A DNA stretch of 64,000 bases, taken from the NCBI RefSeq assembly GCF_904846715.1, contig NZ_CAJHBU010000010.1, positions 56,919 through 120,918 on the forward strand, read 5' to 3'. This document shows positions 41,530 through 50,528 of the stretch, in pieces. The notes under the pieces were generated by a model that saw nothing but the letters and a program-made list of their open reading frames with translations, had not been told where the DNA came from and ran no database searches. The translations under genes and the position numbers were made by a program. Position 1 is the first letter of the stretch. Each line of letters begins with the position of its first letter. The stretch is from Psychrobacter vallis (GTDB lineage: Bacteria; Pseudomonadota; Gammaproteobacteria; Pseudomonadales; Moraxellaceae).

Positions 41530-42585
41530 ATGTTTTCGTCGTCTACGCCTAGCTCTACAGAAGAGCGCGCCACAGAAAATGCTAACGCCGCCGTTAGCGC
41601 TTGGCAAAAGCGCCTTGCACAACTTTGGGCGTTCATCGTAAACCACCCAAAGTCAGTGGCGACCATTATTTTGGTTGTCTCGATGACGCTGTTTTTGACG
41701 CTCAACGTCAATGGACATTGGGATTTTGCATTACCGCTACGGGGCAAAAAACTGCTGGCATTGATGGTGGTCGGATATGCCATTGGTGTATCAACCTTGC
41801 TGTTTCAGACCTTGACGCACAACCCCATTTTGACGCCTTCTTTATTGGGCTTCGACGCATTATATGTCTTGCTACAAAGCGTATTGGTCTTCTTTTTTGG
41901 CGCGATTAGCTTCACCAGTATCAATCCCATTACCAAATTTACGCTTGAAATTATTTTAATGTTTGGCGCGTCCTTATTATTATTTCAATTATTATTTTCA
42001 AAAAACAGCCAAGATTTGACACGGTTGATCTTGGTCGGCGTTATATTTGGCGTGTTGTTTCGTAGCTTGTCAGCCTTGATTGCCAGATTGATCAATCCTG
42101 ATGATTTTGTGGTCATACAATCTGCCAGCTACGCACAGTTCAATACGGTGAATCCACAATTACTTGGCATCAGCTTATTCATTTGTGTCATCAGCGGCCT
42201 GTTCGTTTGGCGCTGGCGCTATCAGTGTGATGTCTTGATGTTGGGAAAAGCACAAGCCACCAATCTCGGCATTAACTATCAACGTTTGGCATTTGGTCTG
42301 CTCACCGTCATCGCGGTATTGGTCGCAACCGCTACGGCCTTGGTCGGGCCAGTGACCTTTTTTGGTTTATTGGTTTGCGCACTAACCAATCGTCTCGCCC
42401 GAAACATGTATCATAGCGAGCGCCTGATATTGGTTAGCTTGGTCGCCATGATTTGCTTGGTGCTTGGCCAAACTGTGTTTGAGCAAATACTAGGCATGGC
42501 AGGCGTACTATCGGTTGTCATTGAGTTGGCAGGAGGTCTGGTGTTTTTGTTATTGATTTTTATGACCCAACGCCGTTCGTACTGA
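41530..42585 (+). CDS. Ferric-siderophore ABC transporter permease (FatC/YclO-like)
   Basis: The second FecCD-family permease, 351 residues with about nine helices after a 40-residue soluble N-terminus. Landmarks are GKKLLALMVVGYAIGVSTLLFQTLTHNP, TPSLLGFDALYVLLQ, LGKAQATNLGINYQR before the coupling region, VGPVTFFGLLVCALTNRLA and the terminal GVLSVVIELAGGLVFLLLI. Together with the upstream permease it would form a heterodimeric channel, as in FatCD and YclNO. A gap of about 170 bases with repeat-like DNA separates them. Confidence 0.88.
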   Translation: MFSSSTPSSTEERATENANAAVSAWQKRLAQLWAFIVNHPKSVATIILVVSMTLFLTLNVNGHWDFALPLRGKKLLALMVVGYAIGVSTLLFQTLTHNPILTPSLLGFDALYVLLQSVLVFFFGAISFTSINPITKFTLEIILMFGASLLLFQLLFSKNSQDLTRLILVGVIFGVLFRSLSALIARLINPDDFVVIQSASYAQFNTVNPQLLGISLFICVISGLFVWRWRYQCDVLMLGKAQATNLGINYQRLAFGLLTVIAVLVATATALVGPVTFFGLLVCALTNRLARNMYHSERLILVSLVAMICLVLGQTVFEQILGMAGVLSVVIELAGGLVFLLLIFMTQRRSY

Positions 42586-42637
42586 ACAATCGACCATAAC
42601 CATAAAAAATTCAAAACTCTCTACAAGCAAAAATACT

Positions 42638-43396
42638 ATGATTAAAATAGACAATATCTCGCATCACATTGGCAAACAGCAAATCTTACATGACGTTACT
42701 TTGTCTTTACCAAGCGCCCAAATCATTGCGTTAATCGGCCCCAATGGTGCTGGCAAATCTACGTTGTTTTCTGTCATGGCACGCCTGCAACCCCTACAGT
42801 CAGGAAAAGTATGTTTTGGCGAGCATGATATTGCCAACTGTCATGCGAGAACCTTGTCTAAAACCGTTGCCATGCTGGGCCAAGACAATCAAGTGCAAGG
42901 GCGACTGCGCGTGCATGAACTGTTGATGTTTGGGCGCTATCCTTATCATCAAGGACAACCAACCGCAAACGATCAGCAAAAAGTACAAGAAATTATCGAA
43001 CGTTTTGAGCTTGAGCCTTTAGCCGAGCGTTTTTTATCAACATTGTCAGGTGGTCAACGCCAGCGTGTGCTCATTGCGATGATTGTCTGCCAAGACACGC
43101 CGTATTTATTGCTTGATGAACCATTGAATAATCTAGATATGTATCACGCTGGACGTCTGATGCGTGAGTTACGTGAGCTGAGCCATAGCCAACAAAAAAC
43201 CGTGGTGATTGTCCTGCATGATATCAATCAAGCGGCGCAATTTGCGGATACGGTCGTTACCATGAAATCAGGTCAAGTGCTGGCGGTTGGTCGACCTGCT
43301 GATGTCCTCACAAAAGAAACCATGAAAGAGCTTTATAATGTCGATGTTACTGTGCTAAATCATCAAGGTCGTCCGGTGATTGTCGATACGGTTTAA
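42638..43396 (+). CDS. Ferric-siderophore ABC transporter ATPase (FatE/YclP-like)
   Basis: Cytosolic ATPase of the uptake system, 252 residues. Walker A is GPNGAGKST, the Q-loop LGQDNQ, the signature LSGGQRQRVLIAM, Walker B YLLLDEPLNNLDM and the switch His in VIVLHDINQAAQFADTV. FGRYPYHQGQPTANDQQ is typical of FepC-type ATPases. It is the last gene of the operon. No strong terminator was seen between it and trpR. Confidence 0.94.
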   Translation: MIKIDNISHHIGKQQILHDVTLSLPSAQIIALIGPNGAGKSTLFSVMARLQPLQSGKVCFGEHDIANCHARTLSKTVAMLGQDNQVQGRLRVHELLMFGRYPYHQGQPTANDQQKVQEIIERFELEPLAERFLSTLSGGQRQRVLIAMIVCQDTPYLLLDEPLNNLDMYHAGRLMRELRELSHSQQKTVVIVLHDINQAAQFADTVVTMKSGQVLAVGRPADVLTKETMKELYNVDVTVLNHQGRPVIVDTV

Positions 43397-43495
43397 GCAC
43401 TGGTTGTTTAAAGCGTTGTTTTAAGCACCGACTATCTGGTACTTTTTCTATATTTGCCCTGCTGACCGCATGTTGATATCCAAAATAGCTCTCAC

Positions 43496-43532
43496 TTGCT
43501 TTTTATGTACTATCGTACTAGAATACTGATAC
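43496..43532 (+). promoter_or_regulatory. Promoter and putative trp operator of trpR
   Basis: A -35 element TTGCTT (43496-43501) and a -10 element TAGAAT (43519-43524) are 17 bases apart. Overlapping the -10, GTACTAGAATACTGATAC (43515-43532) agrees with the E. coli trp operator core GTACTAGTTAACTAGTAC at 13 of 18 positions, in the same relation to the -10 as in E. coli. It lies about 54 bases before the trpR start. Confidence 0.6.
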
Positions 43533-43585
43533 AAAATAGCCCTCTGTTTTTTCTTTTGGCTTTTATTTTATGCAGATTGATGATT

Positions 43586-43861
43586 ATGAGTACTGATCCT
43601 TATCACAGTTTATTGAACCATTTAGCCAGTTGTACTGATGAGACAGCTATTGAAAAGCTGCTAAGTGCCCTGCTGACGGATAAAGAGCAACATGAGATTG
43701 CCAATCGTATTCGTATATTTGACTTGCTGGAGCGCGGTGTCACGCAGCGTGACATCTCTGAGCAGTTGGGCGTCGGAATTGCCACGGTCTCACGCGGTGC
43801 AAAAGCCATGCAAATTCATGATCTCAGTGCGTTACTCAATACGCACCGGCAAGGCTCTTAA
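43586..43861 (+). CDS. trpR: Trp operon repressor family protein
   Basis: A 91-residue helical DNA-binding protein. MSTDPYHSLLNHL at 43586 gives the usual TrpR size; the longer hydrophobic upstream frame covers the promoter and is rejected. Family features are the helical core LLSALLTDKEQHEIANRIRIFDLL and the helix-turn-helix GVTQRDISEQLGVGIATVSRGAKAM, which matches the TrpR reading head with its GIAT-x-x-RG motif. trpE and trpG follow on the same strand, and an operator-like site precedes it, so it probably regulates itself and these genes in response to tryptophan. The related YerC family is less likely given the context. Confidence 0.88.
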   Translation: MSTDPYHSLLNHLASCTDETAIEKLLSALLTDKEQHEIANRIRIFDLLERGVTQRDISEQLGVGIATVSRGAKAMQIHDLSALLNTHRQGS

Positions 43862-43932
43862 CGTATCAAACCATCCTCTCTATACTTTTCTTATTTTTAG
43901 CAGATACTTTTTTAATTATTTCGGACTTTGTT

Positions 43933-45351
43933 ATGACTTCACTGACGACTCAGCATGACCAACCTGCACTGATTGATATTCCCAGCAAGCCGCAGCGGAT
44001 TAAACTCACGCAAGATATTGATTTTTTTGCGTTGTTTAAACGCATTGAGAGGGCTTTTGATACCTGTTATTTGCTCGAATCATTGGGCGAAGAAAGCCAC
44101 ATCTCGCGCCACCACGCGATTGGTTTTGATCCCGTCATGACTATTGCTGCCTTGGATCGCACCATTCTTGCCATTACCGATAATAAAACGGCTGAAACGC
44201 ACACTTATCAAACCGACAACCCTTATCAATTACTGCGCAAAATTACCCCGCAGCATGTCATTGCCCGCGATCAAAGCGGTGGGCTCGTCGGCTATCTAGG
44301 TTATGACAGTGTGAATTTTTTTGAACCCAGCCTAAATGCTAAGCCGAGTGAAGACTTTGAACCGTTTAAATTTGGCGTATATTTGGATGGCTTGACGCTC
44401 GATAAAATGACGGGTGAGATTTTTTATTTTTACTATCCAACGGCACAGCAAGCCAATCGTATTGAACAAATCAAAGCCTTACTTGATGCGCCGATACCAA
44501 GCTACCAATCACCTGCGGTTGAGTTTTTGGGTGACGGTATGAGTCAAGAAGAACATGCTAAAGTAGTAATGCAAGTGAAAGAAGACATCATCTCCGGACG
44601 TATCTTTCAGTGTGAGGTAGGTTTTAAATCTAAGTATCATATCTCTGGCGACAAGATGCCGATTTATGAAAAACTGCGCACTGTCAATCCATCACCGCAC
44701 ATGTACTTTATGAAATTTGCTCAGCAGTGCATCATTGGTGCGTCACCTGAGCTGCTGTTTCGCTTGCGTCAAGGTGAGATGGAAACCTATCCATTAGCAG
44801 GCACTGCCAAACGCGGTGTCGATGTGATCGAAGACCGTAAACTTGCCCGAGCCCTACTTAATGATGATAAAGAGATTGCCGAGCACAATATGCTGGTAGA
44901 TCTGCATCGCAATGATATTGGCCGTGTGGCACAGTTTGGTACGGTAAAAGTGCGTAGCCTGATGGATATCAAACGCTTCTCACATGTGCAGCATATTTCC
45001 TCTGAAATCGTCGGTATTTTACACCCTGATGAGGATATGTTTAGCGCCCTTGCCAGCAACTTCCCTGCTGGTACGTTGTCAGGCGCACCAAAAGTGGAGG
45101 CCATCAAAGTAATTAACGAGCTAGAGCCAGATGGTCGGGGTGCCTATGGCGGCGCACTTGGGTCATTTAATTTCAATGGTGATTGTATTTTTGCCATTCC
45201 TATTCGCAGCTTATTTATCAATGGCGAGTCGGCCTATGCTCAAACCTGTGGCGGCAATGTCTATGACTCCAATCCGGCAGATGAATATCTAGAAATCCAG
45301 CGTAAACTGTCGGCGATGAAAGTGGTATTAGACAGCTTTATGCATCCGTAA
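43933..45351 (+). CDS. trpE: Anthranilate synthase component I
   Basis: Chorismate-binding subunit making anthranilate, the first step of tryptophan synthesis. The 472-residue protein is shorter than the roughly 500-520 of many proteobacterial TrpE. PLAGTAKRG carries the Ala typical of anthranilate synthases rather than the Lys of PabB (PIKGT). Other blocks are RIFQCEVGF, SPELLFRL, HNMLVDLHRNDIGRV, FPAGTLSGAPKVEA and GGNVYDSNPADEY. It lies 71 bases after trpR and 33 before trpG. A second, conventional trpE elsewhere in the genome is possible. Confidence 0.88.
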   Translation: MTSLTTQHDQPALIDIPSKPQRIKLTQDIDFFALFKRIERAFDTCYLLESLGEESHISRHHAIGFDPVMTIAALDRTILAITDNKTAETHTYQTDNPYQLLRKITPQHVIARDQSGGLVGYLGYDSVNFFEPSLNAKPSEDFEPFKFGVYLDGLTLDKMTGEIFYFYYPTAQQANRIEQIKALLDAPIPSYQSPAVEFLGDGMSQEEHAKVVMQVKEDIISGRIFQCEVGFKSKYHISGDKMPIYEKLRTVNPSPHMYFMKFAQQCIIGASPELLFRLRQGEMETYPLAGTAKRGVDVIEDRKLARALLNDDKEIAEHNMLVDLHRNDIGRVAQFGTVKVRSLMDIKRFSHVQHISSEIVGILHPDEDMFSALASNFPAGTLSGAPKVEAIKVINELEPDGRGAYGGALGSFNFNGDCIFAIPIRSLFINGESAYAQTCGGNVYDSNPADEYLEIQRKLSAMKVVLDSFMHP

Positions 45352-45384
45352 GTTGACCCTATTTTTATCAAAGAGTTTATAACT

Positions 45385-46032
45385 ATGAATGTTTTAATTA
45401 TCGATAACTACGACTCGTTTACCTTCAATCTTTACCAGTATATTGGCGAGATTTTACAGACTCTCGATGGTGATAAAAAAGCAAACGTCATCGTCAAGCG
45501 CAATAATGAGATTACTCTAGCCGACGTGCAAGCAATGAATCTAGATCGAATCATTATCTCACCCGGCCCTGGAGCACCCGACGATCCAGCTTATTTTGGG
45601 GTTTGTAGCGAGGTGATCGAAGTGATGGGCAAGACTACGCCCTTATTAGGTGTTTGCTTAGGCATGCAAGGCATCGCGCATGTGTTCGGCGGTGATGTGG
45701 TACGTGCTAACGTCCCGATGCATGGTAAGGTTTCGGCAATTTGCCATAATGAGGCAGGTATATATCAAGGACTGCCGCAAGAGCTTGAGATCATGCGTTA
45801 TCATTCATTGATGGTCAAAGCAGATACGCTACCGGATTGTTTAACGGTCACGGCCGTCGTCGCCAATCATAACCATACTGAGCTAAGCTTGGCTGAGTCG
45901 GGGCTAGCGGGTGATGAGATTATGGGACTACAGCACAAAGAGTATCCGATTCAAGGCGTACAATTTCACCCAGAGTCTTTTGCCACCGAAGGCGCTAAGC
46001 GTTTGCTAACGAATTTTTTGATGCAGGTATAG
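45385..46032 (+). CDS. trpG: Anthranilate synthase component II (glutamine amidotransferase)
   Basis: Class I glutamine amidotransferase that supplies ammonia to TrpE. The 215 residues show IIDNYDSFTFNLYQYI, the ISPGPGAPDDP loop, the nucleophile Cys in GVCLGMQGIAHVFGG, and the catalytic His/Glu in GVQFHPES near the C-terminus. TrpG and PabA are hard to separate by sequence, but its place directly behind a TrpE-type subunit and trpR favours anthranilate synthesis. The next gene starts only four bases after the stop. Confidence 0.9.
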   Translation: MNVLIIDNYDSFTFNLYQYIGEILQTLDGDKKANVIVKRNNEITLADVQAMNLDRIIISPGPGAPDDPAYFGVCSEVIEVMGKTTPLLGVCLGMQGIAHVFGGDVVRANVPMHGKVSAICHNEAGIYQGLPQELEIMRYHSLMVKADTLPDCLTVTAVVANHNHTELSLAESGLAGDEIMGLQHKEYPIQGVQFHPESFATEGAKRLLTNFLMQV

Positions 46033-46036
46033 GTCA

Positions 46037-46783
46037 ATGATAACTGTCTTTCGCCAATATAAGTTTCGCTTATTAAAAAGGGCTGGTGTTAGTATTAGCC
46101 TATTATTGGCAGCGTCTTTTGGCGCGGCGGTCGTACCTGTAGAAACAAACTTCATATTAGGAATGGATGTGCAGGGACAACGCTTGAACCTTTATCAAGG
46201 CTGCCAAGAAGGCAATGTGACTTGCGATGACATGCTACTGGTCGCCCCAGATTTGCAGCGCTTATGGCACATAAAGCCGCACGATAAGAATCTCGATAAG
46301 TCGCCCTATAGCGTAAAGCTTTATCGGGCTAAGACCAAGCATAGCTTATGTAAAGATGGCGTGACCCCATGTGGGTTTCAGGGTTATCAATTTGAAGGCG
46401 CAGGTGTAAAAGGCTTTATAGATCCTATAGATAAAAAGATACATACAGGCAATGAGTCGACGCTAGATGACAGTTCCGTCACTTACAAAGAGAACTCGGC
46501 CTATCTACCACTGGCTTCGCAAGCTGCCCTTATTGATAGTAAATATGCGGCTTCTGATAAAGCGTTGAATAAAAGCTACAGAGTAACGCAGCATGAAGTC
46601 AGGCGGCTCTACGGTAAGGATATGGCAATCGATCTAAAAAAAGAGCAGATACAGTGGATAAAACAGCGCTCAAAAGACTGCGGTGCCGATGCTCAGCATC
46701 GACCGAGAACTCAGGCCGAAAAAGTCTGCTTTATTCAGCAGAATGACAGCCGAGAACCAGACTACTTTTTGTGGATTGATTGA
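46037..46783 (+). CDS. LprI/DUF1311-like exported protein
   Basis: A 248-residue protein with an N-terminal signal-like hydrophobic segment (VSISLLLAASFGAAVVP) and no lipobox. The C-terminal 90 residues fit the LprI/DUF1311 lysozyme-inhibitor-like domain: ASDKALNKSYRVTQHEVRRL, an LKKEQIQWIKQRSKDCG block and a final Cys in AEKVCFI. The central part has four Cys (YQGCQEGNVTCDD, SLCKDGVTPCGF) that may form disulfides. It begins four bases after trpG, so it is likely in the trp transcript, an unexpected partner for biosynthesis genes. Confidence 0.75.
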   Translation: MITVFRQYKFRLLKRAGVSISLLLAASFGAAVVPVETNFILGMDVQGQRLNLYQGCQEGNVTCDDMLLVAPDLQRLWHIKPHDKNLDKSPYSVKLYRAKTKHSLCKDGVTPCGFQGYQFEGAGVKGFIDPIDKKIHTGNESTLDDSSVTYKENSAYLPLASQAALIDSKYAASDKALNKSYRVTQHEVRRLYGKDMAIDLKKEQIQWIKQRSKDCGADAQHRPRTQAEKVCFIQQNDSREPDYFLWID

Positions 46784-47078
46784 GGCGTATCATCTTTTTG
46801 AGAATAGAATTATTGTATAAGTTGGTGACTTAGTAATACCTATTTATGAATTATCATACACTCTAATATAAGTGGTTCCGCTATAGCAGTCTATTTTGGG
46901 TGGTCTATTAATTGGTTTAAAGGATGAAGTGACTGGTTCACTTGGAGTATGCCCTAAAAATAAGGCCGTAAATAACAATATTTAGTTTAGTACTACAAAT
47001 TTCGGAGGAAAGTTGATAACTTCTTTGTAATTGAAGCAATCTTCTATTTTAGAAGAAATTAATAAAGAAGGATTTGTT

Positions 47079-47441
47079 ATGAGTATGGCTTTTTATTATT
47101 TTAAAAATGATGAGTGGGATAGGCCAATACCATCATGTCGTCCTTTAAATAATAGCAATGAAATGAGAATGCTGTCCTACTATTTATCAGAGCTAGATAT
47201 CGAGTTTTCAGAGAACATTCTTCATAATTTAAGAAATAATAACATTAATATATTAGATATAAGTTCTGAGACTTGGCAAGTTGTCTTAGACGGTAAGAAT
47301 GTGACGATATACTCTATATATGACGAAGATAATAACGACTTTAAAGCTACTGTCAAAAAAGATGTTTTTGAAAAGTTCATAGCCGCATGGCTTGATTTTT
47401 TAAGGCAAGATTACAGTCTTGAGATTATTATTGATTTGTAG
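47079..47441 (+). CDS. Hypothetical AT-rich orphan protein
   Basis: A 120-residue soluble acidic protein starting MSMAFYYFKNDEWDRP; the start at 47079 has AAGGA eight bases upstream, whereas the frame's earlier ATG at 47031 has none. Many Asn, Asp, Ile and Tyr residues and AT-rich codons set it apart from the trp genes upstream. LSYYLSELDIEFSENILHNL is probably helical, and the C-terminal FEKFIAAWLDFLRQDYSLEIII resembles the ends of small immunity-type proteins, but this is only impressionistic. No toxin gene is adjacent. The function is unknown. The 295 bases upstream (46784-47078) hold nothing recognisable. Confidence 0.62.
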   Translation: MSMAFYYFKNDEWDRPIPSCRPLNNSNEMRMLSYYLSELDIEFSENILHNLRNNNINILDISSETWQVVLDGKNVTIYSIYDEDNNDFKATVKKDVFEKFIAAWLDFLRQDYSLEIIIDL

Positions 47442-47507
47442 GATTAGTGGTGTAGTGAACCTTTTGCGAGATTTTGTTATTAATCTATGTAATTGAAGTT
47501 CGATGCC

Positions 47508-47549
47508 TGTATAGCGCACCGATCATGAATAGAATCTGTATGGTTTATA
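47508..47549. repeat. Left copy of an imperfect direct repeat
   Basis: TAGCGCACCGATCATGAATA and its continuation to 47549 recur in altered form at 47878-47918 (TAGCGCACTGATTATGAATG onward), in the same orientation, flanking the small gene at 47572. About three quarters of positions agree by eye over 38 bases. Confidence 0.6.
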
Positions 47550-47571
47550 TGCTTTTTATAAGGAGCTTATT

Positions 47572-47856
47572 ATGGTTTGGGAGAATTGGGAATACTATTT
47601 ATCAGAAAGAGATTTACACGAAAAGGTAAACATACCAGAATGGTTTAAGGTTATCCAATTGAAACAAGAACAACATTCAGACGGTCGCATTTATCACTTC
47701 GATATATTCTCACGTTCTGAAATTATTGAAGCATTAAACCAGTTTGAACCTTCTTGTTATGACTGGATAAGTTCAACTCATCATCAAGATGGAATAGAGT
47801 ACTTAAAAAAATCAGAAGCTAAAGAATTTAAAGTAACCGCAATATGTTGGACTTAA
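47572..47856 (+). CDS. Hypothetical AT-rich orphan protein
   Basis: A 94-residue soluble protein, MVWENWEYYLSERDLHE onward, rich in Trp, Tyr, Glu and His. A TAAGGAG site lies seven bases before the ATG, so translation is likely. The gene is AT-rich like its neighbour at 47079 and is flanked by an imperfect direct repeat of about 40 bases, as if the segment had been duplicated or inserted. No signal peptide, membrane segment or known domain is seen. Confidence 0.65.
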   Translation: MVWENWEYYLSERDLHEKVNIPEWFKVIQLKQEQHSDGRIYHFDIFSRSEIIEALNQFEPSCYDWISSTHHQDGIEYLKKSEAKEFKVTAICWT

Positions 47857-47877
47857 AGTAAATCTTGAGTATGGTTT

Positions 47878-47918
47878 ACATGTAGCGCACTGATTATGAA
47901 TGAAATATATATGGTAAG
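47878..47918. repeat. Right copy of an imperfect direct repeat
   Basis: Counterpart of the repeat at 47508-47549, beginning 22 bases after the stop of the 94-residue gene. The left copy precedes that gene by about 22 bases, so the spacing is symmetrical. Confidence 0.6.
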
Positions 47919-48064
47919 TACACCATGAAGTACACTGTGGCTATCTCAGCGTGTCAAAACGTTGACATCATTAGCGTACAACCAAACCTTCAAGTCCTCA
48001 CTAAGGAACCACTCTTTTTCCCCATCACTATTGATTGCAGCAAATGATTTCAAATGATAAACAT

Positions 48065-48094
48065 AAAAAAAGCCCTAAATGGGCTTTAGTTTTT
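48065..48094 (-). terminator. Rho-independent terminator after the amino-acid ABC operon
   Basis: AAAGCCC pairs with GGGCTTT around a TAAAT loop, with A residues before and, on the minus strand, a T run after. It lies about 30 bases past the ATPase stop. Confidence 0.82.
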
Positions 48095-48122
48095 ACAGCG
48101 GCGCACGTTACAACGACATAAG

Positions 48123-48869
48123 CTATTTCTGATCGATACGCTGCAAAAATGCTTGCGTCCTTGGGTGCTTTGAATCCTCAAACAACTGCTTAGCACTGCC
48201 CTCTTCGACGACAACACCGTCTTCGATCAAGACCACATGATCCGCCACATCACGTGCAAAATTGATTTCGTGCGTCACCACAATCATTGTCCAGCCTTCA
48301 GACGCCAACTGCTTCATGGTTCCGAGCACATCTTGTACCAGCTCAGGATCAAGCGCAGACGTTGGCTCATCAAACAGTAGTAACGATGGCTCGATAGCGA
48401 GCGCACGAGCAATACCAATGCGCTGCTGTTGCCCACCCGATAGCTGAAACGGATAGAGATCAGCTTTGTCCGAAAGCCCTACTTTTTCTAGCAAAACCAA
48501 AGCCTGCTCACGTGCTTGGGCTTTGGTTTGTCCCTTCACGACTGTCGGCCCTAGCGTTAAGTTTTCGATGGCGGTCTTATGCGGAAACAAGTTATAAGAT
48601 TGAAAAACCATGCCTGACTTACGTTGCAGCGCCAATAGTGTTTTTTTCTTCGGTTTGGTGGCAAAGTCAACCGTTAAACTGCCATCATCAAAGGCTATCA
48701 CGCCTTGGTCAGGAATTTCTAGCGCATTGAGGCAACGCAAAAAAGTGGTTTTGCCCGACCCTGATGGCCCTAATATTACCACCACCTTGCCTTTTTCGAT
48801 GGTCAAATCGATGCCTTTAAGCACTTGATTGCCACCGAAAGCTTTGTGAATATTAGTGACTTTGATCAT
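48123..48869 (-). CDS. Polar amino-acid (cystine-type) ABC transporter ATPase
   Basis: A 248-residue ATPase with Walker A GPSGSGKTT, Q-loop MVFQSYNLFPH, signature LSGGQQQRIGIARAL, Walker B SLLLFDEPTSALDPEL and switch His VVTHEINFARDV. The FPHKTAIENLTLGP block is typical of the GlnQ/HisP/TcyC group. It is the last gene of an SBP-permease-ATPase operon on the minus strand, with AGGA upstream of the ATG and a terminator downstream. Specificity is taken from the binding protein. Confidence 0.92.
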   Translation of the reverse strand: MIKVTNIHKAFGGNQVLKGIDLTIEKGKVVVILGPSGSGKTTFLRCLNALEIPDQGVIAFDDGSLTVDFATKPKKKTLLALQRKSGMVFQSYNLFPHKTAIENLTLGPTVVKGQTKAQAREQALVLLEKVGLSDKADLYPFQLSGGQQQRIGIARALAIEPSLLLFDEPTSALDPELVQDVLGTMKQLASEGWTMIVVTHEINFARDVADHVVLIEDGVVVEEGSAKQLFEDSKHPRTQAFLQRIDQK

Positions 48870-48933
48870 AAAAGTTCCTGTGGTACGGAGGATACGGAAG
48901 CGATAGTGTTATAAAAAACAGGAAACCGTCCGT

Positions 48934-49692
48934 CTATTTTGCGATATAGCGATCGAGTCTGGTTTCAAGCTTACCTTGGATAAAGGTCAAGAACAGACAA
49001 ATACCCCAATAAATAATCGCCGCTTCGGTATAAACCAGCATAAACTCATAGTTACGTGCCGTGATAATCTGCGCTTGCTTAAACAGCTCAGTCACCAGTA
49101 CCAATGAGGCCAATGACGTGTCTTTTACCAAACTGATAAAGGTATTAGACAATGGCGGCACCGACACACGCAGCGCTTGCGGTAAAATGACGTGGCGAAA
49201 GGTTTGTAGATAGGTCAATCCTACAGTCGACCCTGCTTCCCACTGGCCTTTGGGAATGGACAAGATCGATGCTCGCACCGTCTCTGATGCGTAAGCGCCA
49301 ATATTAAGTGAAAAAGCAATGATCGCTGATGGAAAAGGATCAAGTTTGACGCCCACACTTGGCAAGCCATAAAAGATAATAAACAACTGCACCAGCATTG
49401 GCGTGCCGCGAATGGCCGACACATAAACACGGGCAAGTCTATAAACAATCTCATGAAACCAGCCAGCACGCGGCACAATACGAATCAGCGCCACTGTCAG
49501 AGCAATAGCCATACCAATCGCAAATGAAATCAATGCCAGCGGTATCGAATAATAGATAGCGCCTTTAAGCATAGGCCAAAAGGATGAGATGACAATTTGC
49601 GCCCGATCAGGGCTCATAAATGGCAATAATGCCAATAAATCAGCTAGCCATGACACAGACATTATAGAAGCTGGCATGATAGACCCTAACAT
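48934..49692 (-). CDS. Polar amino-acid (cystine-type) ABC transporter permease
   Basis: A 252-residue inner-membrane permease of the HisM/GlnP family with about five helices and the EAA-loop [35 protein letters not shown]-like [28 protein letters not shown] is the conserved first half. The start overlaps the binding-protein stop as TAATG, so the genes are translationally coupled. ATP-binding and solute-binding partners are immediately adjacent. Confidence 0.92.
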   Translation of the reverse strand: MLGSIMPASIMSVSWLADLLALLPFMSPDRAQIVISSFWPMLKGAIYYSIPLALISFAIGMAIALTVALIRIVPRAGWFHEIVYRLARVYVSAIRGTPMLVQLFIIFYGLPSVGVKLDPFPSAIIAFSLNIGAYASETVRASILSIPKGQWEAGSTVGLTYLQTFRHVILPQALRVSVPPLSNTFISLVKDTSLASLVLVTELFKQAQIITARNYEFMLVYTEAAIIYWGICLFLTFIQGKLETRLDRYIAK

Positions 49693-50528
49693 TATTTTTG
49701 TTGGCTGATATCAGCACCAAAGAACTCTTCGCTAAGCTTGGTGAGCGTACCATCGGCCGCTAATGCTGCCATCGCTTCGTCCAATTTTGCTACGACTGCG
49801 TCATCACCTTTTAACAAAACCAAACCTGAGCCTGTTTGCTCACTAACAGGTGCAGTCAGTTTGATTTCCAGCTCAGCATCTGGGAATTTTTTTAGATAAT
49901 CTAATACCGCAAGATTGTCATTCATTGTAAAGTCTGCACGATCTTGTTTGACCAGTTGGATGGCTTGTGCCATACCATCGACAGGAACGATCTCTGCGCC
50001 ATAACGTTCTGCCAACTCACCATAGTTACTGCTGAGTGATTGAGCCGTACGTAGACCTTTTAAGTTGTCCCATGAACTATAACGGTTGTCATCCTTTGGT
50101 GCCAAAACCACCGCACCTGACCAGCTATAAGCCATGGCTTTGTCATACTTGGCTTGACGTTCAGGCGTGGTCAAGCTGACTTGATTGGCCACCATATCAA
50201 AACGTTTTGAGTCCAAACCTGCCAGCATCGCATCCCACTGGGTTTCTTTAAATTCAACATCAACGCCCAATTTGTCAGCCACGGCACGGGTGACTTCGAC
50301 ATCATAACCTGTCAATTTACCGCTCTCATCATGATAAGTGAATGGTGGATAAGTGCCTTCCGTACCGACATTGATGGTGCCGCCGTTATTGATACGTTGC
50401 AGCAAATCAGATCCGCCTGTTGCAGCACTGTCTGTCGCAGTGTTGTCAGCGTCATTAGTAGTAGACTGACCACAAGCAGCAAGTAGCATAGTACTAGCGG
50501 CAAGGGCTAAGAGAGTACGACGTTTCAT
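49692..50528 (-). CDS. Polar amino-acid (cystine-type) ABC transporter, binding lipoprotein
   Basis: A 278-residue periplasmic lipoprotein with lipobox LLAACG at about residue 19, a Thr/Asp/Asn-rich linker, then the bacterial family-3 solute-binding fold. [58 protein letters not shown] and [13 protein letters not shown] match the FliY/TcyA group that binds L-cystine, which is the basis for the substrate. AAGGA precedes the ATG. It heads the operon and is followed by an overlapping permease. Confidence 0.87.
   Translation of the reverse strand: MKRRTLLALAASTMLLAACGQSTTNDADNTATDSAATGGSDLLQRINNGGTINVGTEGTYPPFTYHDESGKLTGYDVEVTRAVADKLGVDVEFKETQWDAMLAGLDSKRFDMVANQVSLTTPERQAKYDKAMAYSWSGAVVLAPKDDNRYSSWDNLKGLRTAQSLSSNYGELAERYGAEIVPVDGMAQAIQLVKQDRADFTMNDNLAVLDYLKKFPDAELEIKLTAPVSEQTGSGLVLLKGDDAVVAKLDEAMAALAADGTLTKLSEEFFGADISQQK

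Noticed and set aside
47946..48053. Minus-strand open stretch of 35 codons after the 94-residue gene
   Set aside because: The sequence looks protein-like (INSDGEKEWFLSEDLKVW) but there is no ATG and no ribosome site, and the opposite strand is open too. It may be a gene remnant, not supportable as a feature.
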